DNA of 64,000 nt from Synechococcus sp. RedBA-s. GTDB lineage: Bacteria; Cyanobacteriota; Cyanobacteriia; PCC-6307; Cyanobiaceae. The translations under genes were made by a program, and so were the position numbers. Shown here one piece after another: positions 20,845 through 29,108 of this stretch. The notes beneath the pieces are model-generated. The model was not told the origin of the DNA. It did no database searches and saw only the letters and a program-made list of their open reading frames with translations. The number at the start of each line of letters is the position of its first letter. The first letter of the stretch is position 1. The stretch is from contig NZ_JAGQBF010000001.1 in assembly GCF_024345495.1 (NCBI RefSeq), positions 124,001 through 188,000 of the forward strand. Direction: 5' to 3'.

Positions 20845-21918
20845 ATGCTCACCACCTCCGACCTCCACATCGTGGAGACACGGCCGCTGGTGGCACCGGC
20901 GGTTCTGCATCGCGAACTGCCCCTGAGCCAGACAGCGGCCCGCACCGTGCTCGATGCCCGCGAGCGCATCAAGGCGATCCTGCACGGTCAGGATTCGCGC
21001 CTGCTGGTGATCGTCGGCCCCTGTTCGGTGCATGACGTCAAGGCCGCCCGGGCCTACGCCGAGGCGATCGCCGAGGTGCGTGAGCGGCACCGCGACCAGC
21101 TGGAGGTGGTGATGCGGGTGTACTTCGAGAAGCCCCGCACCACCGTGGGCTGGAAAGGTCTGATCAATGACCCCCACCTCGATGGCAGCTACGACATCAA
21201 CACCGGGCTGCGCCTGGCGCGGGGCCTGCTGATGCACCTGGCCGAGATGGGCCTGCCCGCCGCCACCGAGCTGCTCGATCCTGTGGTGCCCCAGTACATC
21301 GCCGATCTGATCGGCTGGACTGCGATCGGGGCGCGCACCACCGAAAGCCAGACCCACCGCGAAATGGCCTCGGGTCTGTCGATGCCGATCGGTTTCAAGA
21401 ACGGCACCGACGGCAGCGCCGTCACGGCCATCCATGCCATGCAGGCCGCCTCCAAGCCCCACCATTTCCTGGGCATCAGCCAGCTGGGCCATGCCGCGAT
21501 CGTCTCCACCACCGGCAACCCCGATGGCCATCTGGTGCTGCGCGGCGGTAAGGGAGGCACCAATTACCACTCGGAGGCCATCGAGCAGGCGGCCCTTGCG
21601 CTGCAGAAGCAGGGTCTGCCGGCGAGGCTGATGGTCGACTGCAGTCACGGCAACTCCAACAAGGACTACCGTCGCCAGGGAGAGGTGCTCGCCGAGGTGG
21701 CCGCCCAGCTGCGTGGGGGTTCCCGCCATGTGATGGGCGTGATGATCGAAAGCCACCTGGTGGCCGGCAATCAGTCGATCCCCGCCGATCTCAGCGAGCT
21801 CGCCTACGGCCAGAGCATCACTGATGCCTGCATCGACCTGGAGACCACCCGCACGGTGCTGGACGGCCTGGCCGAAGCCGTGGCCGGCGCCCAGGCCAGC
21901 CAGCTGGCGCCGGTCTGA
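20845..21918 (+). CDS. 3-deoxy-7-phosphoheptulonate (DAHP) synthase, AroF/G/H type
   Basis: 357 residues. It condenses PEP and erythrose-4-phosphate, the entry step of the shikimate pathway (aroE is at 7.6 kb). Class I signatures: [75 protein letters not shown] and [13 protein letters not shown] with the metal-binding His. The N-terminal extension is of the feedback-regulated AroF/G/H type; the effector amino acid cannot be told from sequence alone. Which of aroF/aroG/aroH to use is arbitrary, so no symbol is given. Confidence 0.95.
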   Translation: MLTTSDLHIVETRPLVAPAVLHRELPLSQTAARTVLDARERIKAILHGQDSRLLVIVGPCSVHDVKAARAYAEAIAEVRERHRDQLEVVMRVYFEKPRTTVGWKGLINDPHLDGSYDINTGLRLARGLLMHLAEMGLPAATELLDPVVPQYIADLIGWTAIGARTTESQTHREMASGLSMPIGFKNGTDGSAVTAIHAMQAASKPHHFLGISQLGHAAIVSTTGNPDGHLVLRGGKGGTNYHSEAIEQAALALQKQGLPARLMVDCSHGNSNKDYRRQGEVLAEVAAQLRGGSRHVMGVMIESHLVAGNQSIPADLSELAYGQSITDACIDLETTRTVLDGLAEAVAGAQASQLAPV

Positions 21919-21927
21919 CTGGGTTAG

Positions 21928-21958
21928 TTCTGGCACTCCCAGAGTGAGACTGCCAGAA
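21928..21958. terminator. Hairpin after the DAHP synthase gene
   Basis: TTCTGGCA at 21928-21935 is matched by TGCCAGAA at 21951-21958; a competing inner pair CACTC/GAGTG also exists. It begins 10 nt after the stop. There is no T-run, so termination is only a guess. Confidence 0.35.
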
Positions 21959-22060
21959 TCATGCGTTGCAACAGGATGTTCCTGTTGAACAGTTGTTTCT
22001 GGCTGGAGCACTAAGTTGCCCTTCCATGAGGCATCCGCCGATGCATCGGGAGGCTATTTG

Positions 22061-22402
22061 ATGTCGTATCTCCTGCAATTCTGTGGCTTGAGCGAGCCGC
22101 TTCAGCTGTTCTATCTTGAGCAGAGTGGCGCGGCCAATGAATCCACAGGGCCGGTCTTCGCCGGCTTTCGGCCCTTTCAGCTGGATGATCTGCTCGGCTG
22201 GGCTCTGGGTTCTGCCCGGCAACGGGGCTGGGATGCCGAGGGCATCCAGACCACGGTGCTGCAGGTCTGGATGGAGCGGGCCGAAGTGATCCGCCAGTGG
22301 CAGCTGCGCCTCAAGGCCGAGCCCAGCGATCGCCTGGTGGTGGCCGGTCTTGGCACCTCCCTCGACTGGCAGCACCGCTGCGAGGGGATGCTCAGGGCCT
22401 GA
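22061..22402 (+). CDS. Hypothetical protein (113 aa)
   Basis: The ATG at 22061 is preceded by GGGAGG at a spacing of 8 nt, which favours it over a TTG at 22016. The protein starts MSYLLQFCGLSEPLQLFYLEQ and continues with FAGFRPFQLDDLLGWALG and LQVWMERAEVIRQWQLRLKAEP; it looks soluble and helical. I do not recognise the family. Its last 11 nt overlap the convergent kinase-like gene. Confidence 0.65.
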   Translation: MSYLLQFCGLSEPLQLFYLEQSGAANESTGPVFAGFRPFQLDDLLGWALGSARQRGWDAEGIQTTVLQVWMERAEVIRQWQLRLKAEPSDRLVVAGLGTSLDWQHRCEGMLRA

Positions 22403-23039
22403 GCGCCAGCCAGCTCCAGAGCAGCCCCGTGACCACAGGCACCGTGAGGTTGTCGAGGCCCAGCACGGCCAGCTGCTCCAGCAGGGTGGCCACCAGGCTG
22501 ATCAGCAGCAGGGCGCCAGGGCCGGGCCCTGCGCCCTGCTGCTGACGCAGCAGAAGCAGCACCAGCAGCGCCGTGCCGGCCATGGCTGTGGTGCCCATCA
22601 CCGATTTGCGCTGGCCCAGGATCTGCCAGCTCGGTGAGGGGATCAGCGGTCCCAGCAGCCCGGCGAAGCCATCTCCCAGGGCCATCACCAGCACCCCAGC
22701 CGCCACGGCCTGGGGCTGGGCCGGCCAGAACAGCGCCAGCAGCAGGGTGATCGCGGCGCCGTAGGCCACCGTTCCATAGCTGTGGCGACCGACGTCCTCG
22801 ATGGCCGGCAGCAGGCGATAGCGGTGGTTCAGGGCCGCCAGCAGGGTGACCACAGCGGCCGCCGGCAGGGCAATCCAGCGATCGATCCCGGTGGCCCAAG
22901 CGATCAGCACCACAGGTCCGGTGCCGATGTGCAGCAGCTTGCGGCTCCACTCGGGCTGATCAGGCCAGCGCCGCCTCGCCCCCAGCGCCAGGCCCAGCAC
23001 AGCTCCCAGCCAGAGCAGCACCAACACCACTCCGATCAC
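22392..23039 (-). CDS. Phytol/dolichol kinase-like (CTP-dependent polyprenol kinase family) membrane protein
   Basis: 215 residues starting with GTG. Six to seven hydrophobic spans. The family motifs are RKLLHIGTGPVVLIAW near the start, ALGDGFAGLLG in the middle and the following basic GQRKSVMGTTAMAG. Homologues include VTE5-type phytol kinase, which recycles phytol from chlorophyll into tocopherol and phylloquinone synthesis, and SEC59-type dolichol kinase. In a cyanobacterium the phytol role is the likelier, but the motifs do not separate the two. Confidence 0.82.
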   Translation of the reverse strand: MIGVVLVLLWLGAVLGLALGARRRWPDQPEWSRKLLHIGTGPVVLIAWATGIDRWIALPAAAVVTLLAALNHRYRLLPAIEDVGRHSYGTVAYGAAITLLLALFWPAQPQAVAAGVLVMALGDGFAGLLGPLIPSPSWQILGQRKSVMGTTAMAGTALLVLLLLRQQQGAGPGPGALLLISLVATLLEQLAVLGLDNLTVPVVTGLLWSWLALRP

Positions 23040-23115
23040 GGCCTGACACCCGACAGTCGGGGTCCAGGTTGGCAGTGGCCCGGGTTCAGGCGGCCCGGGT
23101 TAAGGCGTGCCAGGT

Positions 23116-24096
23116 TCAGGCGGCCTGCTGCAGGTTGCTCATCAGCCTCAGTTTCATAATCGCCTTGGCCTCCAGCTGGCGCACCCGTTCACGCGAAACA
23201 TTGATCTTGCGGCCGATCTCAGCGAGGGTGAGGGGTTCTTTGCCCTCCAGGCCGAAGCGCAGGCGCAGGATCTCCTGTTCGCGCTCGTTGAGCTGGGAGA
23301 GCCAGGCGCTGAGGTGCTCCTTCTGGATCGAGCGGTCCATGTGATCCATGGACTCGTTGCTGGCTGGATCGGCGATCAGCTCACCGAGGGTGCTGCGATC
23401 CTCTTCGCCCCTGGCATGGGCATCGAGGGAGGCGCAGGGGGCGCTCTGGGAAATCAGATCCTCCAGATCCTTGATGTCCATGCCCATGGCATGGGAGAGC
23501 TCCAGCCGGTTGGGCTGACGGCCGAAACGGTGCGAGAGCTCCCGGGTGATGCGGCGCATCTTCGAGAGTTTTTCACTTACATGAATGGGCAGGCGAATCG
23601 TGCGCGCGCTGTTATCGATGGCCCGGGTCATGCCCTGACGAATCCACCAGTAGGCATAGGTGGAGAACTTGTAGCCCATGGCGGGATCGAACTTATCGAC
23701 GGCCCGCTCCAGCCCGATCGCCCCTTCCTGGACGAGATCCAGCAGCTCCAATCCCTGATTCTGATATTTCTTGGCGACGCTCACCACCAGCCGCAGGTTG
23801 GCGGCCATCATGCGGTCGCGGGCACGGCCGCCCATGCGGATCTGATGACGCTGGCGGGGGGTGAGGGAAGCGTCCGGAAGTTCAAGCAGACATTTCATCG
23901 CCTGAACGTGGTGAGCCAACTCAATTTCTTCCGCTGCCGTGAGCAGAGGAACACGGCCGATGTTGCTGAGGTACCAGCCGATCGAATCAGCGCTGAGCCG
24001 GCCGCCTCCGGTTTTGGGCTGGGCCGCCCGTGCCGAGGTTTTCGCTTTCTTGGGAGCGAGACCTGTGGCAGGGGTGGATTGCAGCGTTGTCCCCAT
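23116..24096 (-). CDS. RNA polymerase sigma factor, sigma-70 group 2 (RpoD/SigA-related)
   Basis: 326 residues, short of a full group 1 factor because region 1.1 is missing. The order is a basic N-terminus, region 1.2 (SIGWYLSNIGRVPLLTAAEEIELAHHVQ), region 2 (NLRLVVSVAKKYQNQGLELLDLVQEGAIGLERAVDKFDP, YKFSTYAYWWIRQGMTRAI), region 3, and region 4 with a helix-turn-helix (LTLAEIGRKINVSRERVRQLEAKA). Group 2 factors serve stress, light and nutrient responses in cyanobacteria. Start may be this ATG or the preceding GTG at 24099. It lies downstream of ppk1 on the same strand, across 180 nt. Confidence 0.93.
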   Translation of the reverse strand: MGTTLQSTPATGLAPKKAKTSARAAQPKTGGGRLSADSIGWYLSNIGRVPLLTAAEEIELAHHVQAMKCLLELPDASLTPRQRHQIRMGGRARDRMMAANLRLVVSVAKKYQNQGLELLDLVQEGAIGLERAVDKFDPAMGYKFSTYAYWWIRQGMTRAIDNSARTIRLPIHVSEKLSKMRRITRELSHRFGRQPNRLELSHAMGMDIKDLEDLISQSAPCASLDAHARGEEDRSTLGELIADPASNESMDHMDRSIQKEHLSAWLSQLNEREQEILRLRFGLEGKEPLTLAEIGRKINVSRERVRQLEAKAIMKLRLMSNLQQAA

Positions 24097-24279
24097 CACC
24101 CCAGCCTACGGATGTGTTGTGGGCGGAATGTAGCAGGGTCGGGAGGTTGGCTGCTGTATGAATCCGAAAATACCCTAAAGGAGCAGGACAATTTTTCTTC
24201 ATTGAGTTATCCATGATGCCAATTCTGCAACTGGTGTAGCGATGATTACATCAGGTGTCAGGTTCGGGGCCTGGATCGA

Positions 24280-26415
24280 TCAGGCCGGGGCCGCCAGACC
24301 CGTGCGCCATTGCTTGATCAGATCCAGCTGGGCGCAGCGGGGTTCGCCGCTGGGCTGGCGCTGGATGAAGCTGCCGTCGCTCTGCATGTCCCAGGCGGCG
24401 CAGTCGTCGTTCTGATAGGTGTCCAGCAGGCGCTCCAGCTGGCCCCGCAGCTGCGGATTCTTGATCGGTGTCACCGCTTCGACGCGGCGATCCAGGTTGC
24501 GGGGCATCCAATCGGCACTGCCGATGTACATCTCCGCCTCGCCGGCATTGGCGAACCAGAACATGCGCGAGTGCTCGAGAAAGCGGCCGATGATGCTGAT
24601 CACCTGGATCGTTTCGCTCACGCCGGGCACCCCGGGCCTCAGGCAGCACATGCCGCGGATCACCAGCTCGATCACCACCCCTGCCTGGGAGGCTTCGTAG
24701 AGCAGGGCGATGATGGCTGGATCCACTAGGGCATTCATCTTGGCGCGGATGTGTCCGCCCTTGCCCTCGCGGGCATGGCTGATTTCACGCTCGATCAGGG
24801 CCTCCATTCCCTTGCGCAGGGTGACGGGAGCCACCAACAAGCTACGGAAGCTCTGCTGCTTCGAGAAGCCGGTGAGGTAGTTGAACAGCTCCACCAGATC
24901 CTGACCCAGTTCCGGCTGGGCCGAGAGCAGGCCGATGTCGGTGTAGAGGCTGGAGGTCTTGGAGTTGTAGTTGCCGGTGCCGATGTGCACATAGCTGCGC
25001 AGGCGCTCTTTTTCCTTGCGCACCACCAGCATGATCTTGGTGTGGGTCTTGAGGCCCAGCACGCCATAGACCACGTGAACGCCGGAGTGCTCTAGCTGGC
25101 GCGCCCACTGGATGTTGTTGTCCTCGTCGAAGCGGGCCTTGAGTTCCACCAGCGCCATTACCTGCTTGCCGTTCTCGGCGGCGCGGATCAGCGCCGCGAT
25201 GATCGGTGAATCCTTCGAGGTGCGGTAGAGGGTCATCTTGATGGCCAGCACCGAGGGGTCATCGGCGGCCTGACCGATGAACTCCTCCACCGAGGTGGAG
25301 AAGAGGTCGTAGGGGTGCTGGAGCAGCACATCGCTGCGCCGGATTGCCGCGAAGATGCTCTCGAACTCCTCCGCCTTGATCGAGCCATCCCCCAGGCGGC
25401 TCTTCTGCGCCCGGGCCAGGGCCGTGGGGGTACGGCCCTGGTGGGGTTTGTCCTTGAGCTGGGGCAGGGGAATCGCCAGCAGGCGCATCAGGTCGTCGAG
25501 CCCCAGCGGTCCATTGACCCGGTAGAGGTCGGCCGGATCCACGGCGGTGCCCTCCATCAGCAGGTCCACCACCTCATCGGGCATCTCATCGGCCACCTCG
25601 AGCCGCACCACCTCGCCGCCGCGGCGGCGTTTGCGCAGGCCCTCCTGCAGGGCCTCCATCAGGTCGTCGGCCTCCAGATCACGCAGCTCCAGGTCGGCGT
25701 CGCGGGTGATGCGGAAGAAGTAATGCCCCTCGATCGTCATGCCCGGGAAGAGCAGCTGCAGGTTGAAGGCCACCACCTGCTCCAGGGGAACCACTGTGTA
25801 GACGGGGGAGGGCTCACGGCTGCAGAGCTCGGTGGGAATTTCCACGAAGCGCGGCAGGGTCTTGGTGGGCACCTTCACCCGGGCGAACTGCTGCTGCTTG
25901 GTGTCGGGATCGCGGATCAGTGCCGCCACGTTCAAGCTGAGGTTGCTCATGAACGGGAAGGGATGGGCCGGGTCCACCGCCAGGGGTGTGAGCACCGGGA
26001 AGATGGCGGTCTGGAAGTAGGTGTTGACCCAGGTCTTCTGCTGCTTGTTCAGCCGCTGGTAGTCGATCAGCTGAACGCCCTGCTCGAACAGCTCCTGTTT
26101 GAGGTGATGGCGATAATGGGCCTGCTGCTGTTCCAGCAGCGGCCGCAGTTTCTGCTGGATAGCCTCCAGCTGCTGCCTGGGGGTGAGGCCGTCGTCGCTG
26201 AGGGTGGAGAGGCCGGCCTCCAGCTGCGACTTCAGGGACGCCACCCTGACCATAAAGAATTCATCGAGGTTGTTGCTGAAGATGGCGCTGAATTTCGCCT
26301 GCTCCAGCAATGGCGTGGCGGGATCGAGGGCCTGGGCCAGCACGCGGCTGTTGAACGCGATCCAGCTCAGCTCACGGTTGATGTAGAGCTCAGGAGCCAC
26401 AACGGGTTCATTCAT
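24280..26415 (-). CDS. ppk: Polyphosphate kinase 1
   Basis: 711 residues from the ATG at 26415. It polymerises ATP gamma-phosphate into polyphosphate. The N domain begins YINRELSWIAFNSRVLAQA; MSNLSLNVA and the PLEQVVAFNLQLLFPGM head domain follow; the C1/C2 catalytic domains carry ALVELKARFDEDNNI, GLKTHTKIMLVVRKE with the phospho-accepting His, HIGTGNYNSKTSSLYTDIG, and MNALVDPAIIALLYEAS. Full length. The 41 nt between its start and the MFS gene's stop allow co-transcription. A pstS gene lies 13 kb away; no direct link is shown. Confidence 0.96.
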   Translation of the reverse strand: MNEPVVAPELYINRELSWIAFNSRVLAQALDPATPLLEQAKFSAIFSNNLDEFFMVRVASLKSQLEAGLSTLSDDGLTPRQQLEAIQQKLRPLLEQQQAHYRHHLKQELFEQGVQLIDYQRLNKQQKTWVNTYFQTAIFPVLTPLAVDPAHPFPFMSNLSLNVAALIRDPDTKQQQFARVKVPTKTLPRFVEIPTELCSREPSPVYTVVPLEQVVAFNLQLLFPGMTIEGHYFFRITRDADLELRDLEADDLMEALQEGLRKRRRGGEVVRLEVADEMPDEVVDLLMEGTAVDPADLYRVNGPLGLDDLMRLLAIPLPQLKDKPHQGRTPTALARAQKSRLGDGSIKAEEFESIFAAIRRSDVLLQHPYDLFSTSVEEFIGQAADDPSVLAIKMTLYRTSKDSPIIAALIRAAENGKQVMALVELKARFDEDNNIQWARQLEHSGVHVVYGVLGLKTHTKIMLVVRKEKERLRSYVHIGTGNYNSKTSSLYTDIGLLSAQPELGQDLVELFNYLTGFSKQQSFRSLLVAPVTLRKGMEALIEREISHAREGKGGHIRAKMNALVDPAIIALLYEASQAGVVIELVIRGMCCLRPGVPGVSETIQVISIIGRFLEHSRMFWFANAGEAEMYIGSADWMPRNLDRRVEAVTPIKNPQLRGQLERLLDTYQNDDCAAWDMQSDGSFIQRQPSGEPRCAQLDLIKQWRTGLAAPA

Positions 26416-26456
26416 CGCGGGATCTACGGCTGAGGCTCTTGGGGTGAAGGTAGCAA

Positions 26457-27713
26457 TCAAGAGGCGGGGGGCACTGTCGCGGGCTTGCTTGCCGAAAGGT
26501 TGTTCAGGGGTCCACCCCCTGCCACCAGCAGGGCCACCACCACGAACAGGGTGATGCCGGTCCAGAAGGGACTGGTCTTGCCCACCAGGTCATAGGCCAG
26601 ACCCGCCAGCGGCGGGCCGATGAAGCTGCCCAGGCTCTGCAGGCCCTGCAGGCTGCCCAGGGCTGCCCCCTGGCCGCTGTCATCTAGCCGGCGCGACACC
26701 TGGCTGCGCAGGCAGGGGGTGACCAGCCCGGTGCCGCAGGCCAGCAGCGCCAATGCCGTGAACACCACCGGGATGGCGCTGGCCGGTGTGGCCAGGGGAA
26801 TCAGCAGGCAGCCCGCTACCACCAGCCCCAGACCGGCCAGGCTGAGGCGCCCTTCGCCGAAGCGCTTCACCAGCGGTCCGATCAGGCCGCCCTGCACCAC
26901 CGTGGCCACCACGCCCACCACCAGGAAGGCCATGGCCGCCAGCTCTGGCCCCCAGCCGAACACCTGCTTGAAATAGAGCACCAGCACGGCGGTGAAGCCG
27001 TTGAAGCCAAGGAAGAACAGAAAGAAGGCGAGGCTGAGCCGGCGCACGCGGGGATTGCGAAACACCCTGCCGAGCTGGGTGAGAGGGTTGAGTTCCCGCT
27101 TGCGCGGCAGCGCCAGGCGGGCAGCCGGGGGGTGGGTTTCCGGCAGCACCGTGAGCACCAGCACCAGATTCACGGCCGCCACCGCCACGGCCAGTAGCAA
27201 TGGCAGGGTCACATTCACCCCCGCCAGCAGCCCCCCCAGGGCCGGCCCGAGGATGAAACCGAGCCCGAAGGCCACGCCGATCAGCCCGAAGGCCTTGGCC
27301 CGCTTCTCCGGCGGACTGATGTCGGCCAGCACGGCGCCGGCGGTGGCGGCGGTGCCTCCGCTCACCCCATCGATCAGCCGGGCGCCGAACAGCAGCGGCA
27401 GGGGCCAGGCGCTGCCCGCCGGCCAGGGCAGGGCCAGGGTGAGGGCAAAGCCGCCCAGGCCGAGCACGGAGCCGGCAACGCAGCCGGCGATCACCGGTTT
27501 GCGCCCGAAGCGGTCGCTGAGGGCTCCGATCAGGGGGGTGAACAGGAACTGGGCCAGGGCGTAGCTGCCCGCCAGCAGGCCCAATGTGCGCCCGTCGCTG
27601 GTGAAACTCGCCAGCAGAAAGGGCAGCAGGGGAAAGACGATGCTTTCCCCGAGGCGGTCGTTCAGCAGCGTCAGGAAGATGCAGAACCGCGTGGAAGGGC
27701 GCGACCAGCCCAT
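26457..27713 (-). CDS. MFS efflux transporter (TetA/multidrug type, 12 TM)
   Basis: 418 residues from the ATG at 27713; a TTG 5 codons upstream is also possible. Twelve hydrophobic spans. The MFS motif A is clear at the 2-3 loop (GALSDRFGRKPVIAG), and the fifth span carries the antiporter motif C-like RLIDGVSGGTAATAGAVLADISPPEKR. Drug/H+ antiporter of the TetA group is the nearest description; substrate unknown. The gene follows the arsM operon in the same direction, separated by 270 nt with a pseudogene, so an organoarsenical substrate is conceivable but unproven. Confidence 0.86.
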   Translation of the reverse strand: MGWSRPSTRFCIFLTLLNDRLGESIVFPLLPFLLASFTSDGRTLGLLAGSYALAQFLFTPLIGALSDRFGRKPVIAGCVAGSVLGLGGFALTLALPWPAGSAWPLPLLFGARLIDGVSGGTAATAGAVLADISPPEKRAKAFGLIGVAFGLGFILGPALGGLLAGVNVTLPLLLAVAVAAVNLVLVLTVLPETHPPAARLALPRKRELNPLTQLGRVFRNPRVRRLSLAFFLFFLGFNGFTAVLVLYFKQVFGWGPELAAMAFLVVGVVATVVQGGLIGPLVKRFGEGRLSLAGLGLVVAGCLLIPLATPASAIPVVFTALALLACGTGLVTPCLRSQVSRRLDDSGQGAALGSLQGLQSLGSFIGPPLAGLAYDLVGKTSPFWTGITLFVVVALLVAGGGPLNNLSASKPATVPPAS

Positions 27714-27746
27714 GGAGGCGACCCGCAACAGTGCCGTTACCTTCCC

Positions 27747-27952
27747 ATGGGCGGCCGCACGATCCGATCGCCCCAGCCGCCCAGACCAGCCGCCGCCATC
27801 GCCGCGGTGATCCAGGAGCTGCGCGCTCAGGATCAGGTGCGCCGCTGGCCTTCATCGGCGATTACGTCAGCCCTGAGGACCGCGCTTACCTGGCCTAGGG
27901 CCGCTATGCCCTGGGCACCCTCGACTACGACTGGTCGCTCAACCGCCAGTGA
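27747..27952 (+). pseudogene. Decayed gene fragment between arsM and the MFS gene
   Basis: Two frames together look like one broken protein. An ATG at 27747 opens AAAIAAVIQELRAQDQV; a frame change near 27848 gives FIGDYVSPEDRAYLA, an in-frame TAG at 27896, then RYALGTLDYDWSLNRQ and a stop at 27950. The second part is well ordered and protein-like. I do not recognise the parent family. It runs opposite to both flanking genes. Confidence 0.5.
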
Positions 27953-27985
27953 GGGCGGCAATGGTCAGCAACAGGACTCAAGCCC

Positions 27986-29083
27986 TCAACAACAAGAGGC
28001 GGAGCCTGCCGCTGTTGGCTTGACGCTGGTGTCACCGCCGGGGACTCCGGGTGTGAAGGGCATCACGCTGCCACAGCCGGGAAAGAGGCCGAAGTGGGCG
28101 CTGGAGTCAGCGCTGATGAAGTTGAAATGGGGCGCCAGCCGGCTCTGGTGGAGCATCCGGAAGGTGTTGCCGCAGACGGGAAACACCCGGCCAGCTTCGA
28201 GGCTGTGGTGTTTGTCGAAGTCGAGGCGGTGGGGGTGGCCGGGGATCGTGCCCCGGTAGATCACGGCCTGGCCGTGGTCCTCGCAGGCATCTTCGAGGTC
28301 GTCGATCTGGAACAACCGGTAGGTGGCGGAGAAGAAGCACAGCTCACCGGTGCGCTCGGCCAGCTCCGGATCGGTGATCTCCAGCGGGTGGTCGTTCACC
28401 AGGCGCGGATCGGCGAAGCCCGCCTGGCGGGCCAGACGCAGGAAATCGTTCCAGTAGAGGGCGCCACTGAGGCATTCGCCGTAGAGCACCGGGTCGGCCT
28501 GCAGGGCCTGGGGCACCCGCCGGTCGGCGTAGACATCGGCGAAGAAGAACTCACCGCCGGGTTTGAGCAATCGCCGCACCCCGCGCAACACAGCCAGCTT
28601 GTCGGTGGAGAGGTTCACCACGCAGTTGGAGATCACTACATCGAAGCTGCCGGGCTCCAGCTCGAGCTGTTCCAGGTGCTCGATGTAGCCCTCCAGAAAG
28701 TGCACGTTGTCGTAGCCGAAGGCCTCGGCGTGGAAGGCGCGGTGGGCTTCGGCCACCGCCAGCTGCTCAGCCGTCATGTCGACCCCCACCACCGTGCCGC
28801 CCGGCCCCACCAATTGAGCGAGCAGGTAGGCGTCACGGCCGCTGCCGCAGCCCAGATCCAGCACCCGCGCGCCCTCCAGCAGCGGAGGGCAGACCAGACC
28901 GCAGCCGTAGTAGCGGGAGAGCACCTCGGGATGGAGGCGGCTGAGCAGGGGCTTGAGGGCGCTGGGCACCGCGCTGGCATCGCAGCAGGCGCTGGTGCGC
29001 AGATCGGCGCTGCTGGTCAGGGTGCTGCCGTAATAGGTCTGCACGGCCTCGCGGACGCCTGTGCTCGGTGGTGAAGCGGTCAT
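27986..29083 (-). CDS. arsM: Arsenite methyltransferase
   Basis: 365 residues from the ATG at 29083; the frame runs further upstream but without plausible coding. ArsM methylates As(III) with SAM to mono-, di- and trimethylated species. The SAM-binding motif VLDLGCGSGRDAYLLAQ starts at about residue 74. Arsenic-binding cysteines fit CC at 33-34, C154 in SNCVVNLS, and C204 in GECLSG. The protein also ends in a CC pair, a common feature of ArsM. The order arsS, disulfide-reductase fusion, arsM on one strand matches cyanobacterial arsenosugar biosynthesis. Confidence 0.93.
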   Translation of the reverse strand: MTASPPSTGVREAVQTYYGSTLTSSADLRTSACCDASAVPSALKPLLSRLHPEVLSRYYGCGLVCPPLLEGARVLDLGCGSGRDAYLLAQLVGPGGTVVGVDMTAEQLAVAEAHRAFHAEAFGYDNVHFLEGYIEHLEQLELEPGSFDVVISNCVVNLSTDKLAVLRGVRRLLKPGGEFFFADVYADRRVPQALQADPVLYGECLSGALYWNDFLRLARQAGFADPRLVNDHPLEITDPELAERTGELCFFSATYRLFQIDDLEDACEDHGQAVIYRGTIPGHPHRLDFDKHHSLEAGRVFPVCGNTFRMLHQSRLAPHFNFISADSSAHFGLFPGCGSVMPFTPGVPGGDTSVKPTAAGSASCC

Positions 29084-29108
29084 CGCGAAAGGGACGATGG
29101 GGAAGGGG

